This document shows, one piece after another, positions 9,743 through 20,136 of a DNA stretch of 64,000 nt. Each line of letters starts with the position of its first letter. Positions within the stretch are counted from its first letter, which is position 1. The stretch comes from Rutstroemia sp. NJR-2017a BVV2 (lineage: Eukaryota; Ascomycota; Leotiomycetes; Helotiales; Rutstroemiaceae). The DNA is taken from contig NJPS01000061.1 in NCBI GenBank assembly GCA_002946415.1, positions 593,734 through 657,733 on the forward strand. The letters run 5' to 3'. Both the position numbers and the translations under genes were made by a program. The notes beneath the pieces are model-generated. The model did not search any database, was not told the origin of the DNA, and saw nothing but the letters and a program-made list of their open reading frames with translations.

Positions 9743-10972
9743 TTAATTGCCAGCCTCCTTAGACTTCTTCATCTCTTCCAATTGCTTCACCCTGGCTTGA
9801 AGTTTCCGCACGCGTTTGTTAATCCCATCAGCACTGAAGTGGCCCTGCAACCCTTGGTATGTAAGCTCCATGAACTTCTTCGCTCTAACAAACATTGGCT
9901 CCTCATATTCCTCTATGGCTATCTTCAAGCTCCCTTCCAAATCAGCCTCGAAGTTGTCTCTCTGTTTCAACAGTGCTTCCGCCAGACACATGGAGTCAGT
10001 CATTGTCGCATTGACACCAACCCCAGCAAACGGTGTCATAAGATGAGCAGCGTCTCCGAGTAATGTAACACCTGGACGAGGGGACCAGCAAAACCCGACG
10101 GGAAGCATGTACAGAGCCCGGACGGTGAGACCATCGGATGCTTCGGCGATGACGCGTTTCAGATCCTCATGACAATCACTGTAATGCTTTTCGATGAGTT
10201 GTTTTCGTGCAAGCTCATTGTTCTCCCAATCGATCCCGGAGTCTTTGATCCAGGTTTCTGGCTGGCGAACGCTGGCGTAAGCTCGAATTCCGTCCTCCCC
10301 GTTGCGCTGGCAGATTAGGTGACGCCCCTCATCGAACATGAAAAGACTTCCACGACCAACGTAGTCTGAGAGCCACTGGTGTTTCTCGCTGACTTGATGA
10401 GCATTTAGCTCCACGCCGACGACGCCAGAATATTCTGGTAATTGATCTGACACCAGGGGTCTTACTTTTGACCACGCTCCATCTGCTCCAACCACGAGAT
10501 CAAATCCTTCTTCGACATGGTCTGCAAAGTAAAGGTCAAATTTCGCATCGTTACTTAGGTTTGGTACGACGCGAGTAATTTTGCTGTTCCATCTGATGGA
10601 TGCTGGGTCAAGAGAGTCAATCAGAATGTCGCGAAGTCGACCACGGTCGATTTCCGGTCTGTCTCTGTCTTGACGAACGAAGTCATGCTTCATATCGTTC
10701 TCGTCCCAAGCAACGGTTCCGTCTGCATTCACCAGTTTCATTGCGTCGGCTCCTGCTAATGAGTATTTCTGGAAAGTTTCAAGAAGTCCCGCATCGCGAA
10801 GCGCCAGTTGACCACTATCACCGTGAAGGTCGATGAGACCACCTTGTCCACGGGCAGATCGATCTTTGTCGAGCTCGAAAACGGTACATTCCATCTCATT
10901 GCGTTGAAGTATCCGAGCCAAGGTCAAGCCGCCTGGCCCACCACCGATGATTGCAATACGAGGAGAAGGCAT
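9743..10972 (-). CDS. FAD-dependent monooxygenase (TetX / salicylate hydroxylase-like)
   Basis: 409 aa, single exon, full family length. The N-terminal Rossmann motif is IAIIGGGPGGLTLARIL (residues ~6-22), followed by GQGGLIDLHGDSGQ, which is typical of the TetX-like branch. The DG motif LVVGADGAWSKVR (~158-170) and the GD motif GVTLLGDAAHLMTPFAGVGVN (~302-322) complete the class A flavoprotein monooxygenase signature. These enzymes use NAD(P)H and O2 to hydroxylate aromatic or polyketide-like substrates. The C-terminus ends in a charged helix (LQARVKQLEEMKKSKEAGN). It is transcribed divergently from a Zn2Cys6 regulator and lies near an FMN reductase, suggesting an inducible detoxification or catabolic module. 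The substrate cannot be read from the sequence. Confidence 0.9.
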   Translation of the reverse strand: MPSPRIAIIGGGPGGLTLARILQRNEMECTVFELDKDRSARGQGGLIDLHGDSGQLALRDAGLLETFQKYSLAGADAMKLVNADGTVAWDENDMKHDFVRQDRDRPEIDRGRLRDILIDSLDPASIRWNSKITRVVPNLSNDAKFDLYFADHVEEGFDLVVGADGAWSKVRPLVSDQLPEYSGVVGVELNAHQVSEKHQWLSDYVGRGSLFMFDEGRHLICQRNGEDGIRAYASVRQPETWIKDSGIDWENNELARKQLIEKHYSDCHEDLKRVIAEASDGLTVRALYMLPVGFCWSPRPGVTLLGDAAHLMTPFAGVGVNATMTDSMCLAEALLKQRDNFEADLEGSLKIAIEEYEEPMFVRAKKFMELTYQGLQGHFSADGINKRVRKLQARVKQLEEMKKSKEAGN

Positions 10973-11626
10973 GGTGATTGGTTTTGAAGGTTGCTGAGAG
11001 TAGTGATGCTTTTCAAGACGTAGGATTAATAGAATAGTTGTGAACTTCTTTTTCAGTGTTGTATGATATTAGAAACTGTCGATGACCAAGAAGAATTGCC
11101 AGAGACATCATCGCCCCTATATATTTGACTCCATTCGGATTCGCAGTCCCACGGAGTCCGACAACCCCTTACCTTTGTGGTCCAATTCTATGGAGCATAA
11201 GACATAAGTAACGACAGTGATATATTCTTGCTGATGGCATGAAGCCACACTTATCTCAAAAGGTCACATCTTGCGCGCAAGGAAGCGAAGCAGCATGGTA
11301 ATCTTTTGCACGGTTAGGATTGATCCCGGGTAAGAATCGGTAGTTCTCCAATGCTTACTGCATGACGCTGCGCTGCGCAAGATATAACCTTTTTCGAAGA
11401 AAGATTTGCGGTGGGACCAATTGCAAGGTGAAAAGCAAGAGCCACAGTGTGGCACGACGAGCTCGGATCCTCCGCGGACATTTAGGTCAAACAACATCAC
11501 GACTTACGTGGTGTCCACGTCTTTAGATATGGCTTCGATGAACCCACTTCTCTTGATTGCTTGCTCAAATGAATACTTGGAGCGAGAAAACTATTCTCAC
11601 AAGTTCAGCCAATATCTGAGTGCGCA
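10973..11626. promoter_or_regulatory. Divergent promoter region, monooxygenase / Zn2Cys6 regulator
   Basis: 654 bp shared between two divergent starts. On the monooxygenase side there is a TATATAG-like box (about 11118-11126) and, just upstream, an inverted triplet CGGAGTCCG (11152-11160), the CGG-N3-CCG form bound by some Zn2Cys6 dimers. A CCGCGG palindrome sits at 11472-11477. The regulator is the natural candidate to bind these sites; this is inference. Confidence 0.4.
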
Positions 11627-13272
11627 ATGGTCGGTGTTCCCACAAGCAATAGATGTGATAATTGTAGGATACGGAAGAAGAAGGCAAGCCTTAGTCTCTC
11701 ATTCCTTTCTAGTCCGAGATGAGCCAGAATCATGGAGTATTGTGGCTGACTTCCTCCGACCAAGTGTGGTGAGCAAAGACCTTCTTGCGCGGAATGCATC
11801 CGTAGTGGTTGGAACTGTCCGGGGTATAAATCCCGTTGGAAATTTATGGACGAGACTGCCCGCATTAGCAAATTCTACGCCAAGAAGAAATACGTCTATG
11901 ATACTGCAGGGCCCGGGCTAGAGCTCGCTGCCGCCTCATCTGATGAACCACGCGTTGGGCAGATATTGCCGGAGGCGTTTACGCTAGCTTGCTGCACCCC
12001 CTTTCCGAATGCCCCGCCCTCACAAACACTTCAAATCAATCGCTTTACCGGGACGAGTCCTCTGGCGACTGCACTAGTCTATTCTCTAGGTTGCAAGGTC
12101 AAAGGAGATCTTATGCCGCTGTGGCTGTATGGGTCATTTTTCCAGTTCATTCCTGCTCGATTAGGTCACAATGTAGCGCTCGACGACGCAGTGTCATGTA
12201 TCAGCGGCATCTATTGCGACAAGTCCTCGCTGCATGACAAAAGCAAAAGTCTAGTAAATTTTGAGAACTACGTTAGAGCTCTTCGGTCTTTACAAGGTTA
12301 TCTTAACGATGAGAGTCTTAGACTGCGGTCAGAGACCCTTTGTGCATCAATTCTATTGCAGATATGTGAGGTAAGTCCGAGTTCATGCAAGCAGATCGAA
12401 GCGATGGCTACTAACTTGCCGTAGCTTGCTGTAAATGCCGACAGGGGGAAGTGGGGTGACCTTTCACGTGGATCTGCTCGACTTATCCAGGCCCGAGGCG
12501 TCGACAAATATGTGGATCCCTTTGATCACAGTATGCTGGAGTCGCAGTTGAGCTATATTGTATGTTCTTAATCCACCAGTCTTGCATTTGATTATGATCA
12601 GATAATTGGAGTTACTGACAAAGATACTTCCGATAGGTTGTTCAAGCCATCGAGTCAGGAGAAGACTGTTATTTACGCCAACCACAGTGGCGGTCTTTAC
12701 TCGCTACAACTTCCCCCTGGCCAGATGATGTTATATGCCGGAAAGAGATCGCCTCTTTGCGCTTGCGTGTCGAACTCTGTGACCACTTACAAGAGCTTCC
12801 CGCCCTACTAGCCGACCTTTATGCACTCCAAAGTCGCCACGAAAGGGCACCCTCAAGAATCGAATTGATGCGCAGAGCCTTGAAAGCATATGATAACATG
12901 GCATCGTGGCTTCATGGCTGCTTCGATCCTCATTGTGCACTAGGTTCTTCAGAAACTTTTCCTAAATCTTTTCGATATCCCGATATCATTGCGGGTGTCG
13001 TCGACTGTGTCGCTAATACGGCATTACTAACACTTGACAAGATGATCTGTTTCTTGTACCACGGAAACCTACCAAACTTCATACCCCCCAGTGGCACGAA
13101 CCTCCATCATAGCGATTCAGAGGAACAGAGGACTATCCAAAAATGGCATCAGCGTGCTGTGTGCGCCTTTGAGTATGTCCGTAGGGAGTCTACGATTGCT
13201 GCGAAACCACTTGAATTTGGCTTGCGGCAATTCCAGTCTCCCAACGCCATCTGCGATAACGATGACGGTTAG
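11627..13272 (+). CDS. Zn2Cys6 transcription factor, 477 aa, four exons
   Basis: Spliced model: 11627-11683, 11765-12370, 12425-12559, 12637-13272. Exon 1 encodes NRCDNCRIRKKK and exon 2 opens with CGEQRPSCAECIRSGWNC, so the full six-cysteine cluster forms only when the first intron is removed. That intron has a GC donor (AAG|GCAAGC) and an AAG acceptor. The second and third introns are ordinary GTAAGT and GTATGT introns. All junctions are phase 0 and the model closes in frame. After the cluster come GYKSRW, common after fungal zinc clusters, and a helical region typical of a fungal-specific regulator domain of the DUF3468/Fungal_trans_2 type. Its place beside the divergent monooxygenase suggests it controls that gene. 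Confidence 0.85.
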
Positions 13273-13493
13273 TCAGTTCAACTGAATGGAAGTCACCGCC
13301 GGTCTTCTAGATTTCGCAACTTCACAAAATGATTACCAAGTCACCATGGGTCTTATTCTACTTCAGAGTTCTATCGTTGATCTATATTTATAATACTACG
13401 AGACAGAAATTTCATGAAAAATCTACTCCAACCTATCAAAACTTCAACCTTCCACCAACGCCCTGTACCCGGTTCCTGTTATTTGAGTACTCC

Positions 13494-14147
13494 TTACGAC
13501 CCTCTCCGACTCTCAAAGATATCATACACCATCTGAACTAGAGCATCCTTCACATCCTTCTTCTGCGGCTCCCACAATCCACCTTTCTTCACCTCGTCAA
13601 TGGGCTCTTCTTTCTGAGTCTTCACCATCGACGCCCGACTCTCAAATGTCAGCGCCACTTCCTTCTGACACGGAATCATTCCTACTCCCTGCAAAACTTG
13701 CTTCAACTGTCCCGCTGCTTTGGTACCTCCATGTCCCCCATAACTAACAATCATCGCTGCCTTCCCCTTCCACTCGTGGAACAGAAAATCAATGGCGTTT
13801 TTAATTACGGCTGGATACCCCCAGTTGTATTGAGGGAGGATGAAGATGAAACCGGAGTATTTCTGTACTTCAACAGACCACGCTCGCGTATGTTCGTGTG
13901 CGTACTCGGAGTGGTGTTTGATTTGCGAAGGGATACCAGGCTCGTCGAATAACGGAAGGTTCCAGGCTGCAAGATCGATGAGGGAGAGCTGATGGCGGGG
14001 TACTGTTGGAGCAGTTTCAACAGACCGCTCTTGCAGGGTATCCGTAACCCACTCCGCTATTTGAGGGCAAACTCGCGGTTTGCGGCTTGAGCAGAGGATG
14101 ACCCCGATGGGTAAAGTTGAAGAGGTGGTAGCAGTGGTCTGAGCCAT
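13494..14147 (-). CDS. NADPH-dependent FMN reductase family protein
   Basis: 217 aa, single exon, ATG at 14147. The flavodoxin-like fold shows IGVILCSSRKPRVCPQIAEW (phosphate-binding SSRxPR loop, residues ~13-32), PQYNWGYPAVIKNAIDFLFHEW (~105-126, the FMN-binding P-x-Y-N-x-G/S-x-P-x-x-x-K-N-x-I-D signature) and VSYGGHGGTKA (~134). Members reduce FMN, quinones or azo compounds with NADPH. It lies convergent to the regulator gene, 220 bp away. A TATAAAG box is at 14257-14263, and CCAAT-bearing tandem repeats lie further upstream. It could supply reduced flavin or handle quinone products of the nearby monooxygenase. Confidence 0.9.
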   Translation of the reverse strand: MAQTTATTSSTLPIGVILCSSRKPRVCPQIAEWVTDTLQERSVETAPTVPRHQLSLIDLAAWNLPLFDEPGIPSQIKHHSEYAHEHTRAWSVEVQKYSGFIFILPQYNWGYPAVIKNAIDFLFHEWKGKAAMIVSYGGHGGTKAAGQLKQVLQGVGMIPCQKEVALTFESRASMVKTQKEEPIDEVKKGGLWEPQKKDVKDALVQMVYDIFESRRGS

Positions 14148-14523
14148 TGTGTATTTGTAGTTTGAGGACTTAATTGTAGTTTTACCCCAGTGAAGAATGT
14201 CAGATCTCCGTGCTGTTTTTGGTATTGAACATTGAAGAGCGTGAAGAACTGCTCGACTTTATACCTCAATGCTGATATCTAGCACAGAAGCTCATTGACA
14301 TGACGAGGGACGTAGGGAGAACCATAGTTAAGCGGCGCCGTAAGCGGAACCCGAATCAGATCATCTTGCGCGCTGGCCAATCATATCATTTTGCGCACCG
14401 ACCAATCGTATAATTTCTGGGACCGAGCCGCACAGTACTGGACCCGGCGGGTCATATGGAGTTAAGTAAGGATGAGGTTTCCTCACCTCAGCTCACTTGG
14501 TGTAAAATCGTAACCACCCTGAT
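14148..14523. promoter_or_regulatory. Promoter region of the FMN reductase
   Basis: From the start codon outward it contains TATAAAG (14257-14263, minus strand), a CGGCGCCG palindrome (14333-14340), three 25-bp tandem units with two CCAAT boxes (14353-14427), and a perfect 13-bp palindrome GACCCGGCGGGTC (14441-14453). The far end is the 3' UTR side of the Clr5 gene. Regulatory roles are inferred. Confidence 0.45.
14353..14427. repeat. Three degenerate 25-bp tandem units carrying CCAAT boxes
   Basis: Units start at 14353, 14378 and 14403. The first two share the pattern AATCA-ATCAT-TTGCGC, and the third keeps CAATCGTATAATTT. Unit junctions create CCAAT at 14377-14381 and 14402-14406, exactly 25 bp apart. 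Confidence 0.6.
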
Positions 14524-17500
14524 TCAGTCTTTTGAGAACCTAACCTTGGTGCTCTTCGATAGCACCAGAATAGGCAACGGTTTCACCTCCCAAGTCCCCC
14601 TGATAAATTCATGGTGATGTTTTTCGGCCCCTCGTCCCAGTAACTTTTCATTAATCGCGACATTCTTAACCTCTTTCAACAGCTCGCTCTTTACCCCTTT
14701 CCATTCCACAATTACTGGGCAGAGTTTCGACGACGAAGATATTACTTCTAAATTCCCGTGATTCCCTAAGGCCAGAGAAGTTCCCTTTTTAAGCTCTCGC
14801 GCATTCCATATTGTTTGTTGTCCACTGCTCACTTTCTCTTGCGTGAGCTTGCAGCTGGAGATGATGGATTCGTTGACGTGGAGTGAGGTTTGCAAGACCG
14901 GGTAGCCTTTTGCTGTGGGGGACAGAGAACAGTTTCGCCCGAAGCCATCCTGGTCATGGAAATCGAGACAAGTCATTTCAACGACGGCCATCGTAAGCGA
15001 TTCTTCAGAGTCCTGGAGAAAGCCCGTCCATGTGTGTTCCGAACGGAAGAGTGTCACTACCCATTCCTCGAAGAATTTTGAACATTGCGATGCGAGGGTA
15101 CTATTTGGAGGCGTTGGCAAGGCGGTGGGACCATGGGCACTATCATCGTCACTGTCATCTTTGTCTGATGGATCGGGTTGACCAACCGAATCATCGTCGG
15201 CTTCACCGTCTGAATCCCCATCTTCATCGAATGATTCAACCCAAAAAGCACTAAGTTCCTGGCTATCTTCATCGATACCAGTCTCTTCCAATGCATCTAA
15301 ACATTTTGATATAGCATCTCCGATATTCTCTCGCCATTCCTTGTGCGCTTTCCAGAACTTGCGAAATGATCTTGGGCAGCGTAGGGCTTTCAGATAGGCT
15401 TCCTTACATGTGTCCGAGACCCAAAAAAAGGATATACCATTTAAATAATTGACCATGGTGTTGGAGCTTAGTATATTCAAAAGTCTTCTTCGTCTAGCAT
15501 TGCGAGAACAAAGTGAGACTTCAACACCACTGTAAGCCTCTAAATCGATAGGATTACGAAGACCATGGCGCCAACGCTCCACCAACGCATCTTTCATCGT
15601 ATGGCCACTCCGGCGTTTGTATGTGACTTGACCTGAACCAGAGACAAATCCCATGGCACTTCCTTGAATCTGAACAGCGTGGGAATCGATGTACCTCTTG
15701 GCCCGCGAAACATTCGGAGGACGCAATGCTTCCTGCTCCCATAATCTGGTTTTTAATCGTGAAATTCGGTCCATTGAGGGCACACATTTCTCATTGACAA
15801 GTAACCCGTAATCTGATCGCGCGCCAATTAGGAGGGTGTCTGTAGATAAGAAATGCCGCCTCTTCAATGAAGCTTGATGACGTTCGACTTCCTCGTCTTT
15901 CCAGTTTCTAGCTGAAATCCAATGGCAGAAGACTTCAGAAGAGGTAGGGGTTGGTCTGCAATCAAAAGCTGAACTATCCAATGACCATGGAATAATGGCA
16001 CCATTCCCAATATTGTACTGTTTGATTCCATTTGGCGCCGCCTCGCCCGCGATCCTCCAGGACGGGCCCCATAAATCCGTGAGTGGTTCAATATTCGTAG
16101 ATAAATACAGCCGCTCGCTGACATTAGTGTAGGGGCGTTGACTATGGAAGACCCACGGCTGTTTTCCGTTCAAGAAACTGTCCATACACTGTAGTTTTCG
16201 ACGAGAGAATTTTATAATGCAGTTCTCATGAATAGGCAAAGTTTGGCCAATTCTCGCCAAGGTATCGTCGTGGTATATTCTTCGAGGCAGCAAGGTAAAT
16301 ACAATTCCTCGGCCGAAAAGAGATTCGTCGAATCGCTCGATATGAGCGCCAGCGTATGATATAATGGCAAGCTCGATGACCTGAGCAGTGAGGGTCCAAA
16401 TCATCCTAGGCTCATACGAGATAGCAACATGTAAAGATGTGATCCCCATGTTGACGAGCAAGTCATAGCATCTTCTCGTTAGTAAATGTCTTGCTTCTTG
16501 TTTATCTATGAAAGAATGCACTTTTCCGACAAGATCCGAATCACTAATTGATATGTTCAATGCGAAAGTCTTGATGATATCGACGAAAGATTTCGCCAGA
16601 TCTACAATTGCTTGAATTTGGACAGAGACGAGCCTCACAACATCAGACCTCGCACCATCCGTCGTGAGAACAGAAATATTCGAGCCGCAATAGCCGTTTT
16701 CTTGAAGTACGGTAAGATTGGTCATCGATCGATAAATAGTATTATGGCATTCTAAAAGATGGAGGAGTGTCCCCGATTCTGTTTTCTTGATGATATCCAC
16801 AATAAAAGCACCTTGGTCGTGGTAGTATGTTGTTGACCCGGGTAGTAGGAGGAGAGCTTCGTCCTCCTGCGGGCTCATGGATCTACCCATCTTGTGGATG
16901 AACACACTAGAGTTTTGAAAAACTTCACGCTCCAGGTCTTCTAGTTTCTGGAAGTATCCTCTTGGGTTCAAGATCCGTTCTTCGGCCGAGCACGAAAGTT
17001 CTGGATCGTCAGGGAGATCATCGGAATCATAATCCGTACCGTCTGTTTCCAGATCCAGATCCGTAACTTCGGTAACGTCGGTCTCCATAGAAATATCATC
17101 ACCTTCACTAGATGAATTCAAACCAGAGAGATGAGAGCTGCATCTAGATTCATCAACATGGTGCAGTAGAGACTGCCTCTGTTGTTGAGACTGAGTTTTG
17201 AGGAGCCCCAAGAACCTCTGAATCAAGATTAGGCTTCTAACCAACTTTGCCCATCTTAGAGAATGGCCACTACGGAGCGGAGTATTCGACTTTTTATTTC
17301 TGATATTATCCTCTCGTTGGGAACTCAACGCGGCTTCCTCTTGATGTTTGACTTGTCCGTTTTTAGCAAACAAAAGGGTATTGCTGCGAAGATGGTCGAA
17401 CGCAGAACCCCCAACGATAAAACCCTTGATGTGTTCCAGGTTTGGGAACTTCAAATAGTTGATTTCAATAGTATCAATATCAACTTTATCACCCTCGTCT

Positions 17501-20136
17501 GCTTCATCTTCTTCCATCGGTGTCGCTGCTCTTACAGATCGTTGTACGTTCGATGAAAGATACTTTTCGAGCAGTAGGCGTTTGTCGATCTGCTGGTTAA
17601 GTTGCAGGGCCATAAGCTGCGACTTCGAATCTTTATTCGGATCGCATAAGTCAAAAATTCTACTCGCGAACCAGGAGGCGTGGCGCTCAATAATATTAAC
17701 CACGTCTCTTTCTCGCGGGTTAGAGGCATTTTGCTTCAATTCGATCGTGAAGGAAATCAAAAGTCTCCTGATATTTCTAATGAATCGAGCTTTGTCAATT
17801 TTCTTCGCAAGCTCCTTGAACAGAGATTGCAGTTGAGCATCAGACTCTATGGTTAATAAAATTTCGCCTTGAGCTGCTCTGGGAAGGTCCTGAACAGTCG
17901 AGACCGAGCTACTTGATGGAAAACTCGAGCCCATTGCACTATCGCAAAACGTACTTATGGGCTTGATTGATTGAATATCCCAACCTTCTCTATCATGCAA
18001 TGTTTCGGGAGAGAGAGGAGAAGTAGTATCAATATGCGGTGCGTGATCCGAGTTTTCCAATTCGAATGGACCGTTGGCAGGATAAAACCCAGAGTCATAC
18101 CGTTGAGGCATTGTGCCATCGAAATCCCATTCTGACGCACCATACATGTATAGATGCTCATCGTTTGGCGGGAGCATTCCATTACTAGGATTTAGATAAT
18201 CACTATTCGTTATGAACGGCGATGAAAAGAGATCTTTTGGAACTACCGCCGTTGAATTATCTATTGATGTGCTTAGAAACAATGAGAAATCTTCGAGGGT
18301 TGGTGATGTAGTAGGACCATCAAATTCCTTATCATCTATTGCAGAGTAGATGTTGGTAGTAACTGGAAGAGCATTATTGCGAAGAGTCTCGTGGACAGCT
18401 TGATCTTGCTCAACTTCGGCAAGATGGCGGGCATTGATTGCCTCAGATAGCTCTTCTTGTTGGACAATGCGAAGTATACAGTCATCAAGATGCTCATAGA
18501 AGTCTTGCGCATTGCTGAATGTCGCTGAGCAAGTAGAACATTTGCCAGTAGCATCTGGCGCATAACCGGACAGTTTCTTTCCGCTGTTGATGTTAGCGGA
18601 AGTCTTCTTTCTGCTGTTTGGTGGGGTCTGCTCAACGGCGTGGACAGAGGTAAGATGTCGCTTGAAAACATCGGCGCGATTGAACGACTTTTCTGCTGCA
18701 GAGCCTGAGCCTGGGCAGAATCCACATACCATTGTCCCTTTGTAATGAGTCAATATGTAGCGGTTCTTATCGTACTTTCGGTCGAAGCCCTTAACGTGAT
18801 AGTCATACGTTTGAATCGGGCATTTTTCCGGGCGCTCATTTTGGTGAGTCAACGGCGAGCCCTGTGGAAATGGAGATTTTAATTGATGAGAAAATGTCGA
18901 GGGCATGTGCATGCTTGCGCTCAGATGCTGACTTTCTACGGCTTGAGGTCTTTGTGAGAAAATATCGTTTTGCGAAACCGTACTCGCAGAGGCCTGAACA
19001 GTGGAGGTAGATTTTGGAGGAGGGGCAGGGGTGATCGAGAAGTTCGGATTATACAGCTCGTCGGAATAGATGTCAGTCATCGTGCGATTCAGTTTAGACA
19101 TTAACTTTCCCATCGATGTCTGGCCAGTTGAGGATGTCGCAGGTTGTAACCAGGGTTTCGGAGAGTACGAGTCATCGGAGGAGATATCGGTCATTGTGCG
19201 AGTGAATTCAGCCGCCGAGCCTTCAGGGGATGTCTCACCCAGTGGCGAGAGCTCTGCTTCTAGAGCCTCTAAACTCGGGTGCTTACTTTGCAAGGACTTG
19301 TATGGATTATGAGTGCCCGCTAGGATATCCTTTGCAGAGGTAGGCTCCGTCAATTGGACATCATTAGGATTGAATGCCAATGAATCGAGGGAAGTCTCCA
19401 TCAAATGGTCATCCTCTGCCTCGTGATGGGTTGATCGTGCCCTCTTCTTGGCTTTTCACAAATCGATTAGAACAGAAACGACATACTCTTCACTCTTCAC
19501 TCGACTCACCTCGAGCTTCTCCTTCTTCATCTTCTAGAATAATGGATTCCTCGGCTCTTGTCGTCTTGGCAGTATTCGATTGCTGCATAACCTGATGCAT
19601 GGATGATCCTGCTAGTCTGGACTCAACAAAGTCTAGATGCTGCTGGGCTCGCTGCTCTATCGTGGGTTGCATCGCAATCGAGACAGAACCATCAGGGGAT
19701 CTTTCAGCTGCCTTTTCTTTTCCACTTTTCGGTAGTTGGCTATCTGGGCGTTGAGCAGCGAGATTGTTCACCAGCCAACTCCAAGGATTTCGTGAATCGG
19801 GTCGATCAACGTTCACACGAGCGCGATCGCTAGCCTGATCGTTTGACTCTTCAGGTACAACAGATATTGTAGACCGTTGTCCGCGATCATATCGTCCACC
19901 ACCTTCGTTGTTAGTTTTATATTTTCGAATGCCCCATTCCTCAAGTTTGTGCCGGTACATACGAGTACTAGGACGACTGTCAGTATATATCAAGACAGAA
20001 GAGGCTCTTAACCAACTAACCTCGCATTAAAGTTGTAGGTTTGAAATAAAATCTCACGGACTTGTTCGAGCGATCTTCCTTCAGTAATATATAGACGCTC
20101 CAGCTCGCTTCTTATACTAGGCCAGTCGTTGGGCAT
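14524..20136 (-). CDS. Large Clr5-domain protein with C2H2-like zinc region, about 1836 aa
   Basis: Spliced minus-strand model: 19..exon 1 20021-20136, exon 2 19510-19976, exon 3 14524-19451, with donors GTTAGT and GTGAGT. The junctions rebuild the frame as NA|SRPSTRMYRHKLEEWG and EGEA|KKRARS. Exons 1-2 give a complete Clr5 domain (MPNDWPSIRSELERLYI through RKYKTN, residues 1-~62), a helical DNA-binding-like module common in Pezizomycotina. Exon 3 has a duplicated short motif RTMTDI-SD--Y-P, then at about residue 430 a C-x2-C...H-x4-H type finger (VCGFCPG to KRHLTSVH), followed by CSTCSATF. The rest (~1300 aa) is of unknown function with acidic segments (TDYDSDDLPDDPE and DDDSVGQPDPSDKDDSDDDS). 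Likely nuclear; the role is unknown. Without the first two exons the gene would look like an anonymous ORF. Confidence 0.75.
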
